Shown one piece after another: positions 1 through 9,108 of a stretch of 27,218 bases of DNA (positions are counted from its first letter, which is position 1; every line of letters begins with the position of its first letter). The notes beneath the pieces are model-generated. The model had not been told where the DNA came from, did no database searches, and saw nothing but the letters and a program-made list of their open reading frames with translations. The DNA comes from Asterionellopsis glacialis (Eukaryota; Bacillariophyta; Plagiogrammaphyceae; Rhaphoneidales; Asterionellopsidaceae), in NCBI GenBank assembly GCA_014885115.2, contig WKLE02001831.1:20374-47591 (forward strand), given 5' to 3'. The translations under genes were made by a program, and so were the position numbers.

Positions 1-192
1 TGGGGAGTGACAAAACTCCACTCTTTTTCCTCTAGATTTTATTTTTTTTAATTTTATCATTTCTGTCTACACCCTGGGAATGCTTTTTAAATATGTATTG
101 CTAATGCATAATCCAGGGCCCTATCTGGATCTACATAAAAGTCGTACTTCATATGATGTACACCCCAAGTTATTTGTTCCTAAGATATATGA

Positions 193-645
193 AAAAAACC
201 ATTTGAATGTCAAATTATCTTACGTAATCGATTTCCACAGCTAAAAAAAATAACTGGGGCGGAATTTTACAGTCATATATTGACAGATTTGCCACCATGG
301 TAGTGGCTTGAAATGTCGATTCGTCGATTAGGCAATGAAGTTTACGATGATGATAAATTGCTGTTGGAAGAAAATCACGATGCACATATATAAGGTTTGA
401 CTGACCGAGAGACCATGGGTGCATGTTTAGTACGTCGTTTGCCTGTCGTAGGTTCTAATGATGAAATGAGACAATGTTTAACGAATCATTTGGTTATGTT
501 TCGGAAACTGAAATAGCATTTAGGAGAAACAGGAACAGTGGCACAATCATTGCATTATCGGCATCCTGAAGGCTGGCAATGTTACATGATGAATACCAAG
601 GATATTCGGGAAGCACCTAAATTTAGTAAAAAAAAACTAGTTTGA
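193..645 (+). pseudogene. Decayed LETM1-like ribosome-binding-domain relic
   Basis: One reading frame (codons in phase with 313) stays protein-like for about 145 codons but is broken by stops at 301-303, 391-393 and 514-516 and ends at 643-645. Readable blocks include LTGAEFYSHILTDLPPW-like text just before the first stop, then WLEMSIRRLGNEVYDDDKLL and, after the second stop, GLTDRETMGACLV and DEMRQCLTNHL. This order (a helix, then a D-D-K-acidic segment, then L-T-x-x-E/D-x-x-x-A-C-x-x-R, then a helix ending in an L-x-N/x-H/W-L pattern) resembles the LETM1-family domain of mitochondrial inner-membrane proteins. No intron arrangement I could see removes the stops. The family call is from memory of the fold pattern, so it is tentative; a decayed gene of some kind is more certain. 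The opposite-strand open frame at 215-424 is a shadow of it. Confidence 0.45.
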
Positions 646-762
646 AAAATATATAGATTTTTAAAATTTTTCTCTCTAGGTCCTAGATATCATTCTCTCT
701 ATACATACAGTCTCTCTACGGGAGATGATATAAACATATATAATCAATAGACCACCATTTCT
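646..762. other. Short AT-rich 3' flank of the PEPC gene
   Basis: This stretch lies just downstream of the PEPC stop codon (PEPC reads leftward). It is AT-rich and pyrimidine-rich with repeated tctct runs. It probably holds the PEPC 3' UTR and polyadenylation site. I see no gene. Confidence 0.4.
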
Positions 763-3700
763 TTAACCAGTGTTACCCATACCGTTGGCAACTCCGGCAA
801 TTGTAGTCATAAGAGCATCCTTCAAGGCCAGATCTTCTTCCCCTTCATTTTGCTCTCTCCTCCTCTTGAGCGTTTCAGCTTGCAATACATTCAGACAGTC
901 AACGTAAGGGTTGCGAACTGCTAACATGCGTCGTAAGAGTTTGTTGTCTTCGCTAAGAGTTTCATGTTGTGCCAATGCTAGAACAGCTCTTTCCGTTGAG
1001 GCATGAATACCTCTAATGTCTTCACCAAACTCTTGAGCCTTTGCGTCTGTTACCAACGTTTTGTCATAATGACGTGCGATTGACGGTTCGGACTTAGCAA
1101 GTACCATTTCTACAAGGTCCATAGTTGTACGGAAGGAATCCCACTCCTCATACATTTCTTGGAGCTTATCAGCATCGTCACTAGCCATAACTTGCCCGAT
1201 AGCATGGCCAACACCAAGCCAACTTGGTAGATTGAGTCGAGTTTGCATCCATGCAAAGATCCATGGAATAGCACGGAGACTTTCCACTCCACCAGTTGCC
1301 TTACGCTTGGCAGGCCTTGATCCAATGTTGAGATTGGCAAGCTCTAATTCAGGTGTCATGGAACGGAAATATGGCACAAATCTATCGTCTCCACGGACAA
1401 CACCGCGGTATGCATCACAACTAATTTCTGAAAGTTTTGCCATCATATCTCTCCATTCCTGAGGTGGTTTCGTACGCTCTTTCAGTTTCTCTGCCAAAAC
1501 AGCAGCAGTGTAAATGTCCAATGTCCTCTCCGCGCGGTCACCGTGACCAAAGTTCTGGTTGATCATTTCTCCCTGTTCGGTGACACGGAATTTACCATTG
1601 ATCGTATCGGGGGCATGAGCCATGATGGCTTTGAAGGTTGCTGGATTTCCTCCACGTCCAACGGTTCTGAACATAGCAACAAAGAAAGAAATGAAGAGGA
1701 GAACAGTCAGATTGAAATCCATCTTTTCATATAATAGAGAAAAATATGGGAACACTTTCAATTTTTACTTACCCTCCCTTGCCGTGGAAAAAGGTGAGAT
1801 CTACGCCATGTTTGTTGGCAACACCTACCAACTTCTCTTGAGTTTCGTACTGAGCCCAACTTGCTGCCAATCTACCTGCATCCTTGGCTGAGTCTGAGTA
1901 TCCAATCATAATCTCTTGTTTGCCTGCGATACTGCCCATGTATCCAGGAAGACTAAACAAACTTTCCATTGTATCGGCTGCTCCATTGAGATCATCCAGA
2001 GTTTCAAACAATGGGACAACACGGAGAGGCTTCTTAACTCCAGCATCACGTTGTAACAAAAGTACAGCCAGCACATCACTTGCAGATGTGGCCTGACTGA
2101 TGACATAGGCTCCGAGACTATCATCGTGCTGATCAGCAATCATAGCGAAGGTTTCAAGAGCTTCGATGGTGGTTGGTGAGAATTTATCAGGATGGTCGTT
2201 CCAAACACCTGGACGTAGTAAGGGCCGATTTGAAGCAAGTTGTTGTTGAATCCAACTAATACGAGTCTCTTCATCCCATTGCTCGTAGCTACCAAGCCCA
2301 AGGAAGCGTGTAATAGAATCTAAAACCTCCATGTGCCTATCACTTTCCTGACGAACATCAAGCGGAACAAGAGTCAATCCAAAGGCGGATAGATTCCTAA
2401 TAATGTCGGTCAAACGTCCATTTGCTGTAATTTCATTGCCTGTGCTGGAAAGTGAACGGTGCATCAACATCAAGTCATCCATTAAATCTTGCTTGGATAA
2501 GTAAATATCAGATGAGGCAAATGTATCGTCACTAAAGCCCTTGACACCCTTAGACTTGATGTGGTCTAAATTCTGTCCCGCCCATGCCTTGGTGTTTTCC
2601 AATTTTTGAATCATTGGTTCAAGGAAGCATCGGTAAGGTTCTCTCTCATCGTCTCCAACGATATCGCGCAGTTCCTGGGAACAGTTAGTGATGGATAGTT
2701 CACTTTCAAGTGTGATCAAATCACGATGTAAGAGAGTTGCAGCTGTAATACGATTAGTCAAGCAAACTTCCCTAGTAACGGTAGAAGTTACATTTGGATT
2801 ACCATCACGATCGCCACCCATCCAACTAGCGAATTTGAGAGGAGCAGCGTCCAATGGAAGTTTCTTTCCGATAGTATCGACTAATGTTGCATTGAGCTTG
2901 CGGAGGAATTGCGGCAATGTTTCCCAGAGCACAGTTTCCACTACCAAAGTTCCACGTGCTGCCTCGTTTTGAGGTGTGGGCTTTTCACGAGCAACCTCAT
3001 CAGATAACCAAATGGAGGAGATTTCTCTGTACAGAGCATCATTCAACTCAGCTTGCTTGTATGGTGTTGCTGCGCCACTTGTTCGGTATCTGTCAGCAAG
3101 TGTCAAAAGTGATTGAACTCGACGTTGTTTGTCAAGAATTGATCTCCTGTTGACCTCTGTGGGGTGAGCTGTCAATACAAGTTCTACAGTTTGACTTGTT
3201 AGCGCATCAAAAATTGCATCAGCATCGTGTTCCTTGGCAAGTTGAGGGAGAACTCCACCGCAAGAGTCAGCCTTGGAAGAAAGAGCACTAATTCCTTCAC
3301 CTGTATTGACTCTCTCGTGCATAAGTCGGATACGATGATGACCTTCGGCAGCGTTGGCCAAGGCCAAGAAGTGAGTAAAAGATCTACTAACTAGGAAAAG
3401 TTCATCATTTTTGAGAGATGACACATATGTTGCCATCTCTTCCAAAACCGCATGAGATTCTTCCAATTTCGTGGCATCACGTCCACCACCTGCCTCGCGA
3501 AATTTCTAAAGATGAGAGACAAAAGGTTCAACAGAGATGAGAGACATGAAAAGACAGTATCAATCCGTAGGATGTTTTTTTAAACTGAAGGTGTAGTTCA
3601 AAACACAAATCTTCTTCCGCTCACACATGCTTGTTTCTCTTACCTTGGCAAGATTTCTCAAATGCTCTACTCTATCAAAAATTTCTTTGCCGTGATGATC

Positions 3701-4003
3701 TTGAATGACTTGTCCAAGGAGTGAACCCATAGCCTTGACATCGGCACGAAGTTGAGCATCTGAAGGAGATTTCGTATCTTCACCACCCTGCTGGAAGAGA
3801 CTCGGATTTGGTTCGGCAATAGAGGAAAGAGCAGGACCAGAGGGTGGAGTAGCCGAAGCCATTACACGGCTATAATGAAAGTTCCGAGAGGACGATAGAC
3901 ATGCCGATGATGATCCAGGTACTCGCACGGAGGAAGAAGATTTATTAGCTCGTCGCAATAACGACGAACGAGAAGATGTCGCAACCCTTCTCACAGCCAA
4001 CAT
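763..4003 (-). CDS. PEPC: Phosphoenolpyruvate carboxylase, mitochondrial-type
   Basis: Catalyses PEP + HCO3- to oxaloacetate + Pi. Three exons: 4003-3644, 3505-1773 and 1666-763, with GT-AG introns of 138 and 106 bp. The join keeps frame and gives 998 residues ending in the family's usual N-T-G. Motifs: VLTAHPTEVNRRS with the catalytic His near 234, MIGYSDSAKDAG with Lys near 661, and the glycine-rich loop FFHGKGGTVGRGGNP (His 694, Arg 702), which is assembled across intron 2. VEMVLAK and RNPYVDCLNVLQAE near the C terminus fit the effector-site half. The first 60 residues are rich in Arg, Ser and Ala and lack acids (MLAVRRVATSSRSSLLRRA...), a mitochondrial presequence rather than a plastid signal; known diatoms have one PEPC in mitochondria and one at the plastid. 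Oddity: the first loop residue usually Arg is Lys (696). DAQLR near residue 85 resembles the plant N-terminal phosphorylation region, but the plant Ser position is Pro. Confidence 0.96.
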
Positions 4004-4620
4004 TGTTCAGACAACAACTGGTTCTTCTGACTTTTCAAACTCTAAAAAGTATGAAAGTGGTTGAGACTTTGATTGCAACAAAGTCGACAAACTTTTTTTG
4101 TGCGGATCTGCACCGATGCTTACGAAAAGGTGATCGGTCGAAGATTGTGCAGTTGCGACGACGACAGCAAGCAAATTTGCGTGGAGAGAATGCAGTTGCA
4201 AAAGTGAAAGACAGAGGAGAACAACCCAGGCGGGAGAACAGAAGATTTTTAGATTCTTCTTCTTTACAGTATTGTGCGGTGTCCATTAGAACATCGCAGT
4301 CTGTCCGTTACATCCGGAAGGATCGTACGCACTAAGGGGATACGTATAAGTTGTATTAGAGGAAGCGAACCAAAATGTCAAAAAATGTCCAAAAATGAAA
4401 GGGCAAAAATGACAGGAGGTAAAAAAGAACAAAACCCGGAAGTTCCGGAGCTTCATGGAGAAGCAAACGTCAGAATACGAACAGCAAGATGTACCTGCTA
4501 CGTATGCAGATTCTTGTTTTGAAAATATTATGGAAAAATCCTCCGAGTCAAAATTTCAAAGTAGTCTTACGTACAGTGGTACTATATTGGGATTCTGTCC
4601 AAGCAATTTTTGTACAAATT
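4004..4620. other. Upstream region of PEPC, no supported gene
   Basis: This is the 5' flank of PEPC and the transition into the AT-rich desert. The sequence just before the PEPC ATG is CAGTTGTTGTCTGAACA. Open frames of 60-120 codons exist on both strands but they overlap each other, have no recognisable domain and look like chance. A small palindrome CCGGA-agt-TCCGG sits at 4436-4448. A short run of aaaatgtc-like units occupies 4373-4432. Confidence 0.4.
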
Positions 4621-4671
4621 GTACCAGGTACATGCTTGATCACGCATGTTAATCACGCATGTACCAGGTAC
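4621..4671. repeat. Inverted repeat built on GTACCAGGTAC
   Basis: GTACCAGGTACATGC at 4621-4635 faces GCATGTACCAGGTAC at 4657-4671. The two arms are reverse complements except for the central base of the GTACCWGGTAC core, which is itself a palindrome. Between them ATCACGCATGT occurs twice (4639-4649 and 4652-4662). The same 9-base core TACCWGGTA recurs near 11578, 27129 and 27163 in this window. Confidence 0.6.
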
Positions 4672-5366
4672 CTACGATACTTTAAAAATTTATCCTGAGT
4701 ATTTGTTCATATCTACAGAACAAAATAAATCTCAATCCTGCTTGCAAACAAGCACAAAATAAAATATATTGTAACTGGTAAATACTGCATGCACCAAAAA
4801 AGACTCTATAACCATGATAACAACATCAATAGACGTAAATTAATTTAATATACTACCATTATTCTTCGACATGAATATAGTCAAAGTCAATGTGAGGGCA
4901 TAGGATTTGAAGTTAGAGAGCAGTTAGAGTCATCTCCTTCAAACTTTTTAAATGTGTTTTTTGGTGTAATCTTTTTGTTCATTTTTTGTCTTCCTTCTTT
5001 GAGTACTGTATATTTATTGTTTTATTTGTGGCACTTAACTGTGAACACAAGAAGGATTTTTCATTGTCCTGCTGCCACCAGCACTGTCGGTCATCTGACC
5101 ACACCACAGTACTGAGGTAGCATTTTCTTTGCCAAACATTGCTTCTAAGGAATATAGTATTGCCCAAACATAATCTTTACTGCTTTTACCTTTATCATCA
5201 GATTTGTGATTAAATGTTTTGGCTCTCCTATTTTTGGATTTCTTGCTTTTTTTGTACAAATGTTCCATGAGACATTTTTTGTTCCCTAAAATCTAAAAAA
5301 TACATCAGCTATAATTCATTCTTTCTTTTGATGTGACAATGAATCCTTCAACAACCCCCAATATTT
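4672..5366. other. AT-rich gene-poor stretch with possible coding scraps
   Basis: No intact gene. On the minus strand at 5035-5268 an open frame of 77 codons contains LWCGQMTDSAGG followed by a different frame that also stays open to 4979. The text is mildly protein-like and could be a scrap of a transposase-type gene, but I cannot assign a family. The rest is AT-rich with short homopolymer runs. Confidence 0.3.
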
Positions 5367-5390
5367 TTATTACAGTTCTAACTGTAATAA
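5367..5390. repeat. Perfect 11-bp palindrome arms, 2-bp spacer
   Basis: TTATTACAGTT at 5367-5377 and AACTGTAATAA at 5380-5390 are exact reverse complements separated by CT. The site is 41 bp outside the left end of the MITE at 5432, and could be a terminator-like hairpin, a transposon end scar or chance in AT-rich DNA. Confidence 0.6.
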
Positions 5391-5431
5391 CCTTTATGTA
5401 TTTCCTAAATTCCATCTTGCTACTACTAGAT

Positions 5432-5737
5432 TACAGTCCACATGCACCAAGAAGAAACAAGTCAATTTTTGCCAAGCTTCAAATTTCTTAAAAAATTGGA
5501 AAACCCAAGCTTGCAATAAGCAATGTTTCTTATTTATGACATAATTATGACATCAAAAATACAAAAGAACATAAATAAATTTTAACGTTTACCATCTCTT
5601 CCCCAATTTTACTTGCTGTGCAATGTCATATAATAAGAAATGATTTTGAAAATCAAGCTTGGAATTTCTTTAAAAAGGGCAAAATTTCAAGCTTGGCTAA
5701 GGACTGCAAAGTTTCTCATTGGTGGGTGTGGTCTGTA
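5432..5737. mobile_element. Foldback MITE, Tc1/mariner-like, TA-flanked
   Basis: The two halves are imperfect reverse complements over most of about 110 bp per arm. Outer ends are TA|CAGTCCACATGCACCAA (from 5432) and, read on the other strand from 5737, TA|CAGACCACACCCACCAA, matching at 14 of 17 bases after the TA. Inside, GCCAAGCTTCAAATTT at 5471 pairs with a GCCAAGCTTGAAATTT arm ending at 5697, and TTTCTTATTTATGACAT (to 5542) pairs with a TTTCTTATTATATGACAT arm starting at 5623. TA on both sides and CAG termini are the pattern of Tc1/mariner (IS630-type) elements, whose target duplication is TA. The element is about 302 bp between the TAs and has no coding capacity, so it would depend on a transposase elsewhere. 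Superfamily is inferred. Confidence 0.65.
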
Positions 5738-6032
5738 GCCTTTTTTATCATGCACTCATATTGACTTACACAAAAAATATTGTACTTTGCACAAAATTCT
5801 GGACCAATAATATGACTCATATCTTTAGCTATTTTCCTGACCACCCCATCTCAAAAAATGCAGCTTCTATTCCTTCTCTCTTTGTTTTCCTCTTAGTAAC
5901 AAAAACCCACAGCAGAAACCACCATACAAAGACAACCCCAATGACAGGAGCCAAAGTTGTGACCATACCAATATTATCATGTTATTACCTCCCTCCCTCC
6001 ATGCAGATGATAATATATTGATTTGCAGGTGA
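5738..6032. other. AT-rich spacer between MITE and Cys-motif relic
   Basis: No supported gene. A 100-codon open frame beginning inside the MITE end (5719-6021) is lysine/threonine-rich and without recognisable domain; because it starts in the inverted repeat I do not accept it. It contains a run of cctccctcc near 5990. Confidence 0.3.
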
Positions 6033-6330
6033 TATGATGATGCTGATGTGCCTATGTGTCCCATTTGTGGAGATACACCTTGTGATTGGATTGAATATGG
6101 ACACAAGAGGGCGTAAAAGAGAAAGAAATTGAACTACTGCATTTTTGTGAGGTGGTAGAATTGGGGCAACAATTAAGTAATTGTGGATGAAGATGGCTAT
6201 AAAGTAGGCAACAATATAATGAGAAAGCACTTATACCACACCTTCATATAAACAAAGTATGGGCACCTCTTAGAAAAGGCAATAAGATGCCCATTGATGA
6301 CTGTATAAAGAAGGAGATTAGAGAGTATCA
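6033..6330 (+). pseudogene. Broken coding relic with CPICGDTPCDW motif
   Basis: From 6033 the frame reads DDADVPMCPICGDTPCDWIE, with Cys codons at 6057, 6066 and 6081, then stops at 6114-6116. In the same phase after further stops, VDEDGYKVGNNIMRKHLYHT is readable, and then in another frame RKGNKMPIDDCIKKEIREYH. The order (C-x2-C-x4-P-C-D-W, an RKxLYxxF basic helix, then GN-x-M/I-P-I-x-x-C-I/V-x-x-x-I-R) is a pattern I associate with repeated uncharacterised, probably transposon-borne proteins of diatoms. At least two stops and one frameshift show that it is dead. The family is from memory and unnamed. Confidence 0.4.
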
Positions 6331-6699
6331 TTCCCTTGTGCTACTAATTATGTTGGTTTTATACTCAATTATCACAGCAAGAACAACAAAATTAACAATA
6401 GTAGTAGCATAATATAATCAAAGATTAGAATCATTTTACGTAAAAAATAAACAAATTTGAATGATAACTGTAATAGAAATAATAAATTTCTAGGATTTAT
6501 GTTCTTAATTTAATTTTCTACGGTACTACTCTATTACTGTTGTCAATGTTGTTTTCATTATTACTTTCTTCTCTGCTGACATTTCTACAGAAAAAGTAAT
6601 TACATCTTTACTTGTAATACCTTTACTGTATTTCCTTTTTGTGCTTGAATTCTTTTCTAATTCAGCTGCCACAGCTATTGTGCTAAGTGCCCTGGGATC
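6331..6699. other. AT-rich stretch next to the piggyBac relic
   Basis: No intact gene. The minus-strand open frame 6526-6768 continues beyond the piggyBac-like Cys region (text such as LLEGDPRALSTIAVAAELEK) and may be the tail of that relic. I could not define element ends: a TTAA occurs near 6508, the target site of piggyBac elements, but no matching terminal repeat was found. Confidence 0.3.
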
Positions 6700-7215
6700 A
6701 CCTTCTAATAATGCATGTTGGTAGTGGTATGCACTAAAATAATTTACATGAAAACCTCTTCTCCTCACAAAACATCCATACTGGACTACTTTTCTTATTT
6801 CACTTCATTTACAGAAATAACAATTCAACTGCTTGCTCTTGTCTCAATTTTCCATCGACATGTGTCTTGTACTGACACTCACACTCAGCTTCCATAGCTG
6901 CCTGGGGTTGTACCTTCAGAAGGTTGTGGGGCACTTTTCAAGTCTTCTTAGACTTTCTGAATCATGATGTAACAAACTGTTGTGTAATCTTCCTCTTGAA
7001 TTTCCCAAAATTCTTCTTCTCATCTTAGCCATCCTCAACTTGACAACAATCATCCTTGTAGATGGCAAATGCATTGTGGATTGTGAAATCCACAAAGTGT
7101 GCAAAAATTCTCATGTGAAGCCTTTTTCACTTCTTCTGGTTGGGCTTCTTGTTGACCTCAGCATCATCCACCACCAAATCAAAGTCTTCCTGGAGGAGGA
7201 GGACTTGAAAATCCT
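6700..7215 (-). pseudogene. piggyBac-like transposase relic (C-terminal half)
   Basis: Reading leftward from about 7215, a frame gives MRIFAHFVDFTIHNAFAIY (codon 1 at 7114-7112), the pattern of the helix after the last catalytic Asp in piggyBac (DDE_Tnp_1_7) transposases, where M/W-R-x-F-x-H-x-x-D-x-x-x-x-N-A-x-x-x-Y is typical. It is followed after a stop by FGKFKRKITQQFV, matching the next helix, and then in another frame by the C-terminal Cys-rich domain: NCYFCK (6825 leftward), then VVQYGCFVRRRGFHVNYFSA and YHYQHA. Two of the zinc ligands (expected C-x2-C pairs) have become Arg and Tyr. Several stops and a frameshift make it non-functional. The N-terminal half with the first catalytic Asp residues was not found. 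Neighbours are other relics, so this is old debris. Confidence 0.6.
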
Positions 7216-8357
7216 CTTCCTTGTGTAGAGGAGTAGTAGTAAATTATGGCCAATGGTGATAGTGGACAAGGGTAGTGCTGTAAATTCCATTGTCATACAA
7301 TATGCAGTAATATACACAGGTAAAAATAATTACTCAAAATGAAAAGTGAAGAAAACAAGCAAGACACTGGAAAATAGCAACCAACAGTGAAGGAAAATGT
7401 TAGGACATTATAATACTATTTTTGTGAAAACTAATGTTCTAGTAAAGTTTAAGAGGCAAATGAAGGACTGACTCAGGCACATTTTTCATGCAAATTGTTT
7501 GAGATTGTTGGGACCATATGATCCATTCAAAGACAAGAAAAAACAAAAAACTGATGTTAAAAAGGAGATATTACAATTATAACTGAAATAAGATGTCATC
7601 ATAAATGAATTGTCAAAACTGCCAAGCAAAAGTATTCCTTCCTACACAATCATTCCAGCAATCACAACCAAAAATGTCCTCTGTAAATCAAAGTTGCAAG
7701 TTAAGAGTAAATTTGGTTGTTACTTTAATAAGCTCCCAAAAAAAGTTGGGGGTTAAAGGGTTAATTAGATTCCCAAATGAACAAAAAATTGTTATCAATT
7801 TAAAAACATACCTACTATTTTTCAATGCAGTAGAGCACCATGAAAGCACTGTATTGTTTTTTGTATCTTTAGTATATGGGATTACATTGTTGTTGAGTTG
7901 CTGTAAGCAGATCTAAGCACTTAAAATACTTCAATTCCAATTGGTCCAAGAATTCCACCAACAGCCTACATATAATTTTAATATTTTATAATCAGGTTTT
8001 TTGGTATTTATGAATAGGAACTCCTACAAATTAATACTATTGTGACATTTAATACAGTTTGATTGCTGTATTTTTGGAGAATTCATTGATTGTTGAGAGT
8101 GAGAACAGATGAAGGTAGTTAAAATCATAATAAATTGGTATATTTTAATTGGTTATAAGTTGCACCACAGTTAAAATATTTCTACTAATAGACCTGATTC
8201 TTGCATTGAATACTATCATTCTATAATCAACTCCAATAAATTGTGTTTTGTGACAGTACAAAATAGTTTGGTTGTGTGATGTTGTGCATTACTAATACAT
8301 TGTAATCTATGTTTTTCATTCATGATATAGATATTAATTTTATTGCAGGACCATCTC
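7216..8357. other. AT-rich gene-poor stretch
   Basis: No supported gene. The longest open frame (7605-7916, +) is 103 codons, Lys/Ser/Gln-rich at the start and hydrophobic at the end, with no domain I recognise. The upstream half of the piggyBac relic would be expected on the minus strand here, but I could not read its catalytic motifs, so it is probably deleted or unrecognisable. Confidence 0.35.
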
Positions 8358-8415
8358 ACTTTGGTGGTGGATACTTTCTTGCCTTTACTTTGGTGGTGGG
8401 TATTTTCTTGCTTTT
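8358..8415. repeat. Two tandem 29-bp repeat units
   Basis: A 29-bp unit beginning ACTTTGGTGGTGG is at 8358-8386 and again at 8387-8415, matching at 26 of 29 bases by eye. Only two copies are present. Origin is probably slippage or a local duplication. Confidence 0.7.
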
Positions 8416-8683
8416 TAGTAGTTAAAAAATGTCCCATTACCCCTTTGTTTTAAATATAATCAGCTTTCCCCTTAAATATGTCTTACTGCTTTTTGAGATT
8501 TTATTTAACTGCTGTATATTTGTTATTGTCCTTTAAAGTAAGACAGTTGCAGGTTTTTGTTTTGAAATCTTATGGCTTCTCTCAACTGCACTTCTATGTA
8601 TTTTGTATTGCCTGCCCATGTTATTATTTGTTTTTGTTCTTCATCTGTCAGAAGTTTTTGTTGAACATTTTGTTCAAGCCTTT
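8416..8683. other. AT-rich spacer
   Basis: No supported gene. A hydrophobic, Phe/Leu/Tyr-rich 80-codon open frame (8478-8720, +) is what T-rich DNA gives by chance and overlaps the helicase relic on the other strand. Confidence 0.3.
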
Positions 8684-9100
8684 CTACCCACAACTCTCTT
8701 TTTGTTGCAGTTGTGTATAGTAATTTTTTTTGGTGAGTGTGTCATGTTTAGGATACGTTGTTGGTTCATGTTTTGACAGGAAGTAGATAGCTGAATCCTG
8801 TATATTTTTGCTGTTCAAATAGTTTCCAAGTGTTGTTGCTGAACAAACCCCAGCTATATTGCTTTGGATGCTCTCGTACCTGGGTTGCATGTAAGGCATT
8901 GGAAAGCATTTGGTGCATTATTAGCATCTAAAGGTCCAGCACTTTGCCCTTGGAATGTATGTACAGTTTGTTTCTCAATTGCCTGTAAGTGGAACAAATT
9001 TTCTTTTGCAACATTGCTTCTTACACCTAATTGTTACTGTTGATATATAGGGATATTACCTAAAGAGTTGTTTGTTCTTGTGCTAGTATTGGTATTTCAT
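8684..9100 (-). pseudogene. Pif1-like helicase relic (motif V/VI region)
   Basis: Reading leftward from 9027, one frame gives GVRSNVAKENLFHLQAIEK, then TVHTFQGQSAGP, then PNAFQCLTCNPGTRASKAI before a stop. A second frame (open 8899-8684) continues with GVCSATTLGN and DSAIYFLSK. TVHTFQGQ corresponds to helicase motif V (T-x-H-K/T-x-Q-G), and the following L/V-S-R-A-T-T-like element to motif VI, as in SF1B Pif1/RecD-type helicases encoded by Helitrons and by a repeated diatom helicase family. The junction of the two frames near 8870 is a frameshift, the motif VI Ser-Arg is altered, and further stops occur upstream. The Walker motifs were not found. An hAT-like MITE begins 17 bp beyond the readable part. 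Confidence 0.5.
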
Positions 9101-9108
9101 GTAGTGTG

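Noticed and set aside
215..424. Minus-strand open frame of 69 codons
   Set aside because: It is the opposite strand of the LETM1-like relic and has no domain.
3976..4335. Plus-strand open frame of 119 codons across the PEPC start
   Set aside because: It overlaps the PEPC first exon in antisense, is not protein-like and has no recognisable domain.
4621..4671. Reading the inverted repeat as a CRISPR or transposon end
   Set aside because: Only one pair is present, no spacer array exists, and no target duplication flanks it.
5719..6021. 100-codon open frame beginning in the MITE right end
   Set aside because: It starts inside an inverted repeat and has no recognisable domain.
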